From: Myxococcaceae bacterium
GTDB taxonomy: Bacteria; Myxococcota; Myxococcia; Myxococcales; Myxococcaceae
Reading direction: 5' to 3'
DNA length: 64,000 nt
NCBI GenBank assembly: GCA_017881265.1
Contig: JADGRA010000016.1
Span: 92,494-156,493, forward strand
A program made the translations under genes and the position numbers. Shown one piece after another: positions 1 through 7,378 of this stretch. Under the pieces are notes generated by a model. That model was not told the DNA's origin. It saw only the letters and a list, made by a program, of their open reading frames with translations, and searched no databases. The first letter of the stretch is position 1. Every line of letters begins with the position of its first letter.

Positions 1-331
1 TCAGCTCGAGTGCGCGTTGGTGGGCTTGGGCCAACGACTTGCCACGGACGTACTCCATGGCGATGTAGAAGGTGTTTTCGTGGCGGTCGAAGTCGAAGAT
101 TTGAACGATGTTCGAGTGGTTGAGCTTGCTGACGAGCCGGGCCTCGCTGACGAACATCTCTACGAAGGCAGGGTCCTCGGCGAAGGTTGGGCGGATTCGC
201 TTGATGATGACCTGCTTCTCGAAGCCCTCCGGGCCAAACGAGCTGGCGAGAAAGATCTCCGCCATGCCCCCTTCAGCGAGCTTGCGCTGGATGACGTATT
301 TGCCAACGCGGGTTCCAGCCGGGAGCGACAC
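1..331 (-). CDS. Ser/Thr protein kinase, N-terminal part (cut by window edge)
   Basis: Start of a Hanks-type serine/threonine kinase; 110 residues are visible and the catalytic loop lies outside the window. Seen: glycine-rich loop LAEGGMAEIFLA (residues 18-29), the ATP-anchoring lysine in VIIKRI (K44), the helix-C glutamate in SEARLVSKL (E63) and a hinge segment EYVRGKS. The GTG at 331 is chosen because the kinase fold begins within ten residues and AGAAGG lies nine bases upstream; an ATG at 363 in the same frame is closed by TAG. It follows the large secreted repeat protein after 211 bp on the same strand, so it may have its own promoter. Substrate unknown. Confidence 0.9.
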   Translation of the reverse strand, partial: MSLPAGTRVGKYVIQRKLAEGGMAEIFLASSFGPEGFEKQVIIKRIRPTFAEDPAFVEMFVSEARLVSKLNHSNIVQIFDFDRHENTFYIAMEYVRGKSLAQAHQRALEL

Positions 332-542
332 GAGGACCTACCTTCTGCCAATTTCTTCTAGCATCGTATCCTTACTCCTCGGGTGAGCGAGGGCGTTCTA
401 ACGCTGACACGCCTTAGCCGCGAGACTGGCAAGTCATGCTGCTGCTCGCGCGGTCTCGTCACAGGCTTCCAGAGCGCAACTCGACTGGTGTGGGCGCTGT
501 GCTGCACGCTGCGGCCCCGCCACGCTCCGAGTCAGCCGAAGA

Positions 543-3173
543 CTAGTGCTGTGGCTTCTTGGGTGGTGGCGGGGCGTGGCCCTCTCCCGCGGGATGGCCC
601 TGCGGGGCGGGCGGACCGGTATGGCTCTGTCCACCAGCCGGAGCCGTATGAGTTTGGGTCCCGGGCGGACCGGCATGCGGTTGTGTCCCGGGCGGGCCGA
701 CATGGGTCTGGGTCCCGGGCGGACCGGCATGCGGTTGTGTCCCGGGCGGGCCGACATGGGTCTGGGTCCCGGGCGGACCGGCATGCGGTTGTGTCCCGGG
801 CGGACCGGCATGGGTCTGCGTCCCGGGCGGACCGGCTTGAGTCGGAGCCCCGGGCGGACCGGCATGAGTCTGCGTTTCGGGCGGACCGGCTTGAGTCGGA
901 GCCCCGGGCGGACCGGCATGAGTCTGCGTTCCGGGTGGACCGGAATGGGGCTGGGTCCCGGGTGGACCGGAATGGGTTTGCGTCCCGGGGGGACCGGCCG
1001 TCGCCGGCGGCGGATGGCCGGGCTGGGCGGAGCCCGGGACCGGGTGGGCCGGCGCTGCGGCTGGGAACGCGCCATGGCCTGGCGAGTTCAGCGAGGTCGG
1101 GTGGGCAACCGGTCCCGAGGGCCGTCCAATAGGACCGGGGGCCGACACCGGCTTCCAACCGGCCTTGCTGTCGTGCTGCTGCCAGGTGCCATTGGGAGTC
1201 TGGCGCAGGACGTGGCCGCTCTTGTCAGCGACCAAGTTCATTGACCTTGCGGTCGGCCCGGCCGGTCGACCCAGCGCGAGCGGCTGGACGGGCCTCTGCA
1301 CAACGGCGTGCGCGACCGCCGGTCGCTGGTAGAGGCTGCCCGCCGGTCGTGCCCAGGCGCCCGCGTAAGCCGGCCGACCGCCATAGTAGGGCCCGCCAGG
1401 CCGGTAGTACGCCGTTCGGTACCCGGGGCTGTACCAGCCAGCTGCGTAGTAGGGGGGAGGTGGCCGGTACCCTCCGGGTCCGTACCAAGCGCCGCCGTAC
1501 GCGGGACGCCACGGTGGCCGGTAGTACGCGCCCCCCCAAGTTGCGCCGTAGGACAAAAACACCGCACTCGGCCCAGCCCCGTAACTCCAGCCCGTGTACG
1601 GATTGTAAGCGACGTTGAAGCCCCAAGTGACCGGCCGCGGGTAATAGACCGCGCTTGAAACCCATGGACGATAGACGTACCCGGTGCCGTAGACGACCGT
1701 GCCGTTCCACGCATAGCAGCCGAGGTAGCCCGGGGTGTACCCCGTGTACACGACCTCCGGCGTGGCCTGATAAATCGTGACGTAACGGACGTTGTAGACG
1801 GGACTCGCAGGCGGAATCGTCTGGACCTGTTCCGGAACAGCAGTGGCAACGCTCCACGGTCCCTCAGGTCCGGGCGCCGTGTACCAGACCGCGTTGACGA
1901 CGGCGTAGTAGGCCCCTCCAATCTTCAACACCGAAGCGGGACTATTTGCCGCATACGAAACGTCTGGCGCCCCGCCGGTGACGGGTTGGAAATTCGGTTG
2001 CCCGTCGTAGGTAATGGTTGGCGGCGGGGCATCCCGCCTGATCTCGGCAGTCTGGGGGATTTCTACGTCCGCGACAGCCTGCTTGGCTTGTGGGGTTCCC
2101 GAGACAAAGGCCAGCACGTTGCCAGCGGGAGACCCGGCTGGAATGTTCGCGAAGTCGGCAGGAAGGTGGTTGGACGCGACGAATGCCCAGGGTCCCTCAA
2201 AGGATTTCGCGGTGTACCACCGGCCCCCGAGGACGATGAACAGTGCTTGACTGTTGAGATCCCTGAAGATGCTCTCGTCGGCGTTGGTCACCTGCAGCAG
2301 TTGCGTCCCACCGACCGGTGCGAAATTCGGGACTCCCTTGGTCACGATGAGTTCGGTTGGTTCGATGGCCACGACAATTCGAGGAGGCGCCGTATCCGCG
2401 GGCGCAGGAGCGCTCTGGTCCTTCTTGTCCCCCTTCGTTACAACTTCCGCTACTGCGCCGGGAGGAGCTGGGATGACCTGCCAAGGGCCACCGAGAATAT
2501 CCGGTGTCTGGAACCAGATCGCACCGTTGGTCAGGTAGTAAAGCTTGGTCTTGCCGTCATAGAAGATTGGGAAGGGAGTGTTGACGACCGCGTCAATGCC
2601 TGACTTCTCGATTGGACGCCGGATGGGCTGACCGTCGAGCAGGACTAAGACGGTGGGTTCGGTAGCGAAGAGAATCTTCGGCGGCTCGGTCTGCAAGTCG
2701 TCCGCAGTCGCCCCGGACTCCTGACCGTCGGCCAGCGCCGAAGTCACACTGTCGAGCGAGAGGGAGACGCTGGGCAGCTGCTTCTCCATGAGCTGGGTAA
2801 GGGTCTGTTGCACCTCCGGCGACGTGTCCGGAATCGCAATGCGAGTGACTTTTCCGGAAAGCACTTGAATCAACCGCTGGTCACGGTCCGTGCTGACGTT
2901 TGCGCTGAACCACATTGCGCCAAAGACGGGTTCCGTCTTGCCTTTGGGCGTGAGTGCGAAGGCCGAACGGCCAGCGAGGGTCTGTCCTTGAAACGCATCA
3001 GCCTGAGGCTCATAGACGACGAGGACCCCAACGTCCGAATCGACTTCGCGGGGCCAGTCCGCACTAGGGGCCGGCTGACCCGCCTGGGTCGACTGAGCGA
3101 CTGCCAAGCCTCCGATGGCAAGTTGTGCAACGACGGCTAGGCGTATGAAACAGCCGGGGTATTCGATAGCCAT
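543..3173 (-). CDS. Secreted protein with GPW repeats, Tyr/Pro-rich segment and 9-residue tandem repeats
   Basis: An 876-residue protein of unknown function, predicted to be exported. Residues 1-26 form a signal peptide ending AVAQ. Three diverged repeats of about 100 residues, each with an aromatic-x-W-[FY] strand followed by GPW (near residues 230, 328 and 437), lead into a segment (about 470-630) extremely rich in Tyr, Pro, Gly and Trp. Residues 728-844 are thirteen copies of a PPGTQTHAG-type unit, and the tail is PPPPKKPQH. The ATG at 3173 is preferred over a TTG at 3359 because it starts the signal peptide and has GAGGAG upstream. A CsgG-family gene lies 131 bp upstream on the same strand. 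The composition suggests an extracellular matrix or adhesive role, but this is inference. Confidence 0.8.
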   Translation of the reverse strand: MAIEYPGCFIRLAVVAQLAIGGLAVAQSTQAGQPAPSADWPREVDSDVGVLVVYEPQADAFQGQTLAGRSAFALTPKGKTEPVFGAMWFSANVSTDRDQRLIQVLSGKVTRIAIPDTSPEVQQTLTQLMEKQLPSVSLSLDSVTSALADGQESGATADDLQTEPPKILFATEPTVLVLLDGQPIRRPIEKSGIDAVVNTPFPIFYDGKTKLYYLTNGAIWFQTPDILGGPWQVIPAPPGAVAEVVTKGDKKDQSAPAPADTAPPRIVVAIEPTELIVTKGVPNFAPVGGTQLLQVTNADESIFRDLNSQALFIVLGGRWYTAKSFEGPWAFVASNHLPADFANIPAGSPAGNVLAFVSGTPQAKQAVADVEIPQTAEIRRDAPPPTITYDGQPNFQPVTGGAPDVSYAANSPASVLKIGGAYYAVVNAVWYTAPGPEGPWSVATAVPEQVQTIPPASPVYNVRYVTIYQATPEVVYTGYTPGYLGCYAWNGTVVYGTGYVYRPWVSSAVYYPRPVTWGFNVAYNPYTGWSYGAGPSAVFLSYGATWGGAYYRPPWRPAYGGAWYGPGGYRPPPPYYAAGWYSPGYRTAYYRPGGPYYGGRPAYAGAWARPAGSLYQRPAVAHAVVQRPVQPLALGRPAGPTARSMNLVADKSGHVLRQTPNGTWQQHDSKAGWKPVSAPGPIGRPSGPVAHPTSLNSPGHGAFPAAAPAHPVPGSAQPGHPPPATAGPPGTQTHSGPPGTQPHSGPPGTQTHAGPPGAPTQAGPPETQTHAGPPGAPTQAGPPGTQTHAGPPGTQPHAGPPGTQTHVGPPGTQPHAGPPGTQTHVGPPGTQPHAGPPGTQTHTAPAGGQSHTGPPAPQGHPAGEGHAPPPPKKPQH
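642..992 (-). repeat. 13 tandem copies of a 27-bp coding minisatellite
   Basis: The units encode PPGTQTHAG with T/P, A/S/V and GAPTQ variants, exactly 9 codons each and without spacers, so copy number can change without a frameshift. The 351-bp block lies inside the large secreted protein gene. Because the unit length is a multiple of three, long open frames also appear on the opposite strand; these are by-products. Confidence 0.9.
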
Positions 3174-3304
3174 GATCCAACCCACTCCTCGCGGGCGGCA
3201 GCTGCGTTCGCGATGTTTCCTCAGCGTAAAGCGCCGAGCACGCCGGAAGCGTCGAACCAGCGGGGTGCGGTCCTCGGTGCTTTGAAACAGAGAGTCATCC
3301 GACC

Positions 3305-4240
3305 CTAAGGCATCACCGTCATCCCGGCTTGAAGACCCTTGCCGGAGACGATGGAGCAAATGGCGACCTTTTCCTTGACGCTGTCGACACGGATGGCGCC
3401 GGCCTCGGTCATAGTGACGTCCAATGTCTCGCCCGTCGCCGGGTCGCGCAGCACCTCGGCGGTCCCGACCTTGAAGACCTGCCCCACCGCCACGCCCTCG
3501 CGCGAACCTCGGTTGATGTAGACCTGATTGCCTTTGACGAGGATGACGTTGCCTTCCCAGTGCAACGAGGGAAGTCTGGAGGAGATGAAGGCGACCGCTT
3601 CATCAATGGCCTTCTCCATTGCTGTACCGACGTTCGTCTTTTTGAACGTGCTCATGTCGGCCCCAGCGCCATAGTACCCGTCGTGGAAGCCGACCGTCAT
3701 GCCCCCGCTACTGGCGGAGCCCACCACCTTTTTTGAAGCAACCACCTGCCCGGTCGTCGAGTCCACGACGTAGACCACTGTGTTGATTTCGGCATTGTCC
3801 CCTCCCCCGCCCACCCGGATGCCCCCGAACCCGGGAGTCGGCACCGAGACACCGCCGCTCGAGCCACCGGTCGTTTGGAAATTCGTGATTTCACCTTTAA
3901 CCAGAAGTTGAGCTGGGGTCATGTGTCCCACGGCAGGCGTCTTTGAGCCGCCAGCGACGCGGCCGCTGGCACCAAAGTCCTGCTCCTGCATCGCCGCCTG
4001 ACGCATGTCGGCTTCGCCAATCACGATGAAGTGTCCGGACTGCTGCAACGAGTCCGTCAGCATCGCGCCCCAAGTGTCCGCGAGCGGAAATTGGCCCGAC
4101 CACTTCGAGTGATTCTCGAACTTGATGACGGCGATGGTGAACCGCAGACCGCCAGTGGCGGCTGCGGCGGGCGTTTGGGCGTCCGCGACGCCAGCGAGAA
4201 GCAAGCGGAAGGCAAGGACGGCGATGGGAAGGGTTTTCAT
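3305..4240 (-). CDS. CsgG-family exported protein with FlgT-like C-terminal domain
   Basis: 311 residues. Residues 1-22 are a signal peptide ending ADAQ; there is no lipobox cysteine, unlike classical curli CsgG lipoproteins. Residues 35-220 fit the CsgG/HfaB fold (IAVIKFENHS, then the GAMLTDSLQQSG helix and IGEADMRQ), with a Gly/Ser-rich insert near 125-150. The C-terminal part (about 230-311, VYINRGSREGVAVGQVFKV) resembles the C-terminal domain of flagellar assembly protein FlgT. Classical CsgG forms the outer-membrane pore for curli subunits; without a lipid anchor this copy may be periplasmic instead. The large secreted repeat protein follows 131 bp downstream and is a plausible partner. 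The ATG at 4240 directly starts the signal peptide. Confidence 0.8.
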   Translation of the reverse strand: MKTLPIAVLAFRLLLAGVADAQTPAAAATGGLRFTIAVIKFENHSKWSGQFPLADTWGAMLTDSLQQSGHFIVIGEADMRQAAMQEQDFGASGRVAGGSKTPAVGHMTPAQLLVKGEITNFQTTGGSSGGVSVPTPGFGGIRVGGGGDNAEINTVVYVVDSTTGQVVASKKVVGSASSGGMTVGFHDGYYGAGADMSTFKKTNVGTAMEKAIDEAVAFISSRLPSLHWEGNVILVKGNQVYINRGSREGVAVGQVFKVGTAEVLRDPATGETLDVTMTEAGAIRVDSVKEKVAICSIVSGKGLQAGMTVMP

Positions 4241-4483
4241 GGCTCGCGTGTATGGTTAGTTCGAGTTCGAGGTGAGCCGGCAATCCGCTTGGTGGCGACC
4301 TCCGGACTGGGACCTGCGTCGTCGTCAGGAATTGCGGTGCATCCAGCACCCCCGCACCTGAACGGGCAGGACATGAGCTGCTCGACCAGATTGCACCCTG
4401 CCCCCTCTTGAGGCCTGAGCTCAGACACTTCGAATGCCCAGGAAGCTTCTCTTAGGGGTTTCTTCCCGTCAACTGCTCGAGTC

Positions 4484-4513
4484 GACCGGCACTGTGAGCC
4501 CGAGAGCCGGGTC
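4484..4513 (-). terminator. Candidate hairpin after the HD hydrolase gene
   Basis: Inverted repeat GACCGGC (4484-4490) and GCCGGGTC (4506-4513, one bulge) sits directly downstream of the HD gene stop codon. No clear T run follows, so this is a weak terminator call. The rest of the 275-bp gap up to 4515 shows no gene; it probably carries the promoter of the CsgG-family gene. Confidence 0.35.
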
Positions 4514-4515
4514 CC

Positions 4516-5097
4516 CTAGCAGTGCTCGCTGTACGCCTCGATTTTCTGTCGGAGGCGGTGTTCCAGGGGAGGGCTGGAGCCGGTCAGCTCGCGGAGAATG
4601 AGCCTCGCCTCCTCCCGGTAGGCGCGTCGTTTGTCCGGCGTCCAGTCCGGCGGCGGCCGCTCGAGGTTCGTGATCCGGTCCGCCAGTTTGACCAGCCTCA
4701 CCGCTGCAGGTTGCGCTTTCAGGCGGACCAAGCTGTCGGCCATGGCAGCCGCCTTGGGAAGCCGGTGGTCTTTGCTCAGTGCCTCGACGCCGGCGGCGAC
4801 AGCAACGCCGAACTCGGCTTTGAGTCGACTGCGCACCTCTGAGCGGGCCTCCGGTCGACAGTCTTCCACCGTGTCGTGAAGCAGTGCGCAGGCCACCGCC
4901 AGGTTGCGCTCGGGCCGCGGATCGCCCTCCGTCGCCGCGATTACTTCCATGGCCACCTTCGTCACGTGAACAACGTAGGGGAATCCTGAGCCGGGCACTG
5001 TCTGATCGCCATGAGCCCAAGCTGCAAAGTCCAGGGCACGCTTGAACAGGTCCTGGTCAAAGCCCAGGGTCGATCGCTCTGGCGGAGCAGTAATCAT
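4516..5097 (-). CDS. HD-domain hydrolase, small (p)ppGpp-hydrolase (SpoT/MESH1) type
   Basis: 193 residues consisting of one HD phosphohydrolase domain. The metal-binding pattern is visible as H in AAWAHGDQ, H in VVHVTK, HD in LLHDTVED and D in KLADRITNL. Length and motif spacing match small alarmone hydrolases of the SpoT/MESH1 type, which remove the 3'-pyrophosphate from (p)ppGpp; no synthetase, TGS or ACT domain is present. Its ATG overlaps the stop of the upstream 87-residue gene (ATGA, 5094-5097), indicating translational coupling. The substrate could also be another nucleotide; family assignment is firm, substrate is not. Confidence 0.85.
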   Translation of the reverse strand: MITAPPERSTLGFDQDLFKRALDFAAWAHGDQTVPGSGFPYVVHVTKVAMEVIAATEGDPRPERNLAVACALLHDTVEDCRPEARSEVRSRLKAEFGVAVAAGVEALSKDHRLPKAAAMADSLVRLKAQPAAVRLVKLADRITNLERPPPDWTPDKRRAYREEARLILRELTGSSPPLEHRLRQKIEAYSEHC

Positions 5098-5357
5098 GGG
5101 ACGCCCACCGGGAGGTACCTGTACCGCTGACCATCAGGCGTCACGCTGTAGACGTGGTCCTGGATGCCTGCGTCACGCTGTCCACCTGAAGAGGCCGATG
5201 GCTGCTCGAGGTGCGGACGAGCCACCGCCTCAGCAGCGTCCCGAGACCCGGCTTGGCCGACGTCGTAGAAGTTTCCCGCGAAGGTGTCTAGGCCGAGGAC
5301 CTTCCAGGAAGGAGTGCTCGTGTCGTCTTGCCCAGGCAGCAGAACGACGGGCGTCAC
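5094..5357 (-). CDS. Small protein of unknown function coupled to the HD hydrolase
   Basis: 87 residues from a GTG start; there is no other start before the upstream in-frame stop. Readable parts are a WKVLGLDTFAG-NFYDVG segment, a helical AEAVARPHLE stretch and a C-terminal hairpin-like YSVTPDGQRYRYLPVG. No family recognised and no signal peptide. The 4-bp overlap with the HD hydrolase argues that it is a real gene and part of the same unit. The 154 bp upstream, to the oxidase stop codon, contain no recognised gene. Confidence 0.55.
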   Translation of the reverse strand: MTPVVLLPGQDDTSTPSWKVLGLDTFAGNFYDVGQAGSRDAAEAVARPHLEQPSASSGGQRDAGIQDHVYSVTPDGQRYRYLPVGVP

Positions 5358-5511
5358 GGTGTCGATCTCCGTGCAAATGGAGGTTGACGAGAGGAGCCTC
5401 GATAGCTGTCTTCAGAGCGGTACCCTTCGCGCATCAGCGTCGTCTCCCCGCGTTCTGTCCCTGCCAAGGACCAGGCCATGGACCGCTCACGACCGAGCAG
5501 CGGACCTTCCG

Positions 5512-6957
5512 TTATGCGTAGTTGAAGAGGGCCATGAAGCCGAAATCCATGTGCAGCTGCTGGTGACAGTGGAAAAGCGTCGGTCCGGGATTGTCGGCAA
5601 CGAAGTCGACTTCAAGCTCCTGAAAGCCTCCGAGCATCACGACATCCTTCATCACACCGGCGGTTGGCCTTCCAGAAACGCGCGTCAGCTCAAAGCTGTG
5701 ACGGTGCAAATGGAGCGGGTGGACGTCGTCGCTTGCGTTGCGGAATTTCAGGCGGTACCGACGACCAAGGTGGACTCTGAACGTCGGCGCCATTGATTCC
5801 ATGGAAAACGCCTGGCCATTGATGGTCCACTGGTTGAATCCGCTCAAGACGGCGTTTCGTTTCACGATGGTCATCTCGATGGTCTCGTCCGGCACTGACG
5901 CCCTTTCGCCGTGACTTCCAAAGAGCGTGTAGTCCCAGCGGGACACTTTGGGCTTCGACCAGCGCGGCGTTCCGACTCGATTGGCGTATTCGACGACGAT
6001 GCCCATCCCATGCTGGCGGTCGTCATCCGCCAAATCCCCCATCACCCAGACGCCGGGGTTCTTCATCTCGACGATGGCCGAGACCCGCTCCGCCGTTCCC
6101 AGCCAAAGCAACGGAACGTGGGCGGGATTGGGGACTGGGTTCCCGTCGAGCGCTACGACCTTGAAGGTGTGTCCGGGCAACGCCAGGCTACGGATCTCCG
6201 TGGCGCTGGCGTTGAGAACGTGAAACAGAACCCGTTCCCCCTGTTTGACGCGAACCGGCTCGCCGTGTCCCAGCATCTGGCCGTTGACGCTGAAGAGTTC
6301 ATAGCCAACCTCGAACCCCTTCGTCTTTGTGCGGGCTTGCTCGTCGGCAGCCGTTCCTATCTGTTTGAGCGCCTTCTCGGGAATGCCCACCAGCATGTCC
6401 ATGGCCATGTCGCCGCCACGGCTGAAGGTCGGGGCAAACTCTTTCAGAACCAGGAAAACCTCGCGGTCGAATGCGCCAGGGTCATGCTTCGGCTCGACGT
6501 ACACCGGCCCGACCTGGCCTGTGTAGGTGCCGCGATTGAGGTCGGCGCCGGCCACCACATGTGTGTGGTAAAAACGGAAGCCAGAAGGCCTTGGCACAAA
6601 GCTAACTTGCTGCATCCCGTGAGCAGGGACGAACGGCGAGCCCTCCTCCGACGCACCGTCGACATTGCTCGGAAGCCACTGCCCGTGCCAGTGCACAAGT
6701 TCTGGGGTGTCCGTGTCGTTCTGGATGTCGACGACGACGCGTTGTCCTTCTCTTAGACGCAAGAGGGGGCCGGGGAACTGTCCGTTGTAGAGCGTCGTCG
6801 AGACGATGTGCTCGGGCGCGAGTTCGACCAGGCCGGTGCCGATGTGCAGGGTGAAATCCGCCTTTGCCTGACTAGGCTGGTCTGCAGCCCAGCGGGTCCG
6901 CGGCCGTAATCCAGCCACCCCTGCCAGCTGCAGGAATGAACGACGACTCAGGCTCAT
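5512..6957 (-). CDS. Tat-exported multicopper oxidase
   Basis: 481 residues. The N-terminus carries a twin-arginine signal (SRRSFLQLAGVAG). All four copper motifs are present: HWHGQW, YHTHVV, HPLHLHRHSFEL and HCHQQLHMDFGF at the C-terminus. Three cupredoxin domains are expected; substrate (phenol, metal ion or other) cannot be read from sequence. At the type 1 copper axial position (fifth residue after the last histidine of the HCH motif) there is Phe474, not Met. The ATG at 6957 is chosen over a much longer frame because it starts the Tat signal and overlaps the stop of the DoxX-like gene (ATGA), so the two are translationally coupled. Confidence 0.92.
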   Translation of the reverse strand: MSLSRRSFLQLAGVAGLRPRTRWAADQPSQAKADFTLHIGTGLVELAPEHIVSTTLYNGQFPGPLLRLREGQRVVVDIQNDTDTPELVHWHGQWLPSNVDGASEEGSPFVPAHGMQQVSFVPRPSGFRFYHTHVVAGADLNRGTYTGQVGPVYVEPKHDPGAFDREVFLVLKEFAPTFSRGGDMAMDMLVGIPEKALKQIGTAADEQARTKTKGFEVGYELFSVNGQMLGHGEPVRVKQGERVLFHVLNASATEIRSLALPGHTFKVVALDGNPVPNPAHVPLLWLGTAERVSAIVEMKNPGVWVMGDLADDDRQHGMGIVVEYANRVGTPRWSKPKVSRWDYTLFGSHGERASVPDETIEMTIVKRNAVLSGFNQWTINGQAFSMESMAPTFRVHLGRRYRLKFRNASDDVHPLHLHRHSFELTRVSGRPTAGVMKDVVMLGGFQELEVDFVADNPGPTLFHCHQQLHMDFGFMALFNYA

Positions 6958-7307
6958 GTGAAGGTGTGGGCCCAAGCGATGAGGACTGCTTGGAGAGGCA
7001 GCCTGGCCCACAGCAGCCACGCCGGCGGCGGTTTGCGACCGAAGCCGATGCGGTTCACAGCCATGTTCACGTTGGCCGGGAAGACAGCGACGAAGAGCGC
7101 AATCAGGCCCCACGCAGCCCACGGCCGCGTCTGGAGCACGAGGAGCCCCAAGCCGCCGAGTATCTCGCAGACACCGCTCACCGCCACCAGGGTGGCTGGT
7201 GCCGGGAATGAGCGGGGCACCGTCCGGGCGTACGCCTTCGGGGCCACGAAGTGCATCACGCCACCGGCAACCATCAGGACCGCCAGAAGGACGCACCAAA
7301 CCGTCAT
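6954..7307 (-). CDS. DoxX-like inner-membrane protein
   Basis: 117 residues with four predicted membrane helices (about 1-18, 38-58, 62-82 and 95-113), as in small DoxX/DoxD-like proteins. Start: ATG 7307 is favoured over TTG 7316 three codons earlier. It lies upstream of the multicopper oxidase with a 4-bp overlap, so it is probably made with it; DoxX-type proteins are often found with redox enzymes at the membrane, but no biochemical role can be assigned here. The ABC-F gene diverges 71 bp away, so that gap should hold promoters for both directions. Confidence 0.75.
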   Translation of the reverse strand: MTVWCVLLAVLMVAGGVMHFVAPKAYARTVPRSFPAPATLVAVSGVCEILGGLGLLVLQTRPWAAWGLIALFVAVFPANVNMAVNRIGFGRKPPPAWLLWARLPLQAVLIAWAHTFT

Positions 7308-7378
7308 GAGGCGCAAGCTTAGCCTGCCCTCGCCATCGAATTGGAGACCTTGACTCGCGTGGCTGTCCTGCGCATGCC

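Noticed and set aside
642..992. Regular short repeats considered as a CRISPR array
   Set aside because: Units are contiguous 27-mers in frame without spacers and encode protein repeats.
383..1132. Plus-strand repetitive frame (RADRHAV-type repeats)
   Set aside because: Reverse-strand shadow of the 27-bp coding repeats, with no ribosome binding site or export signal.
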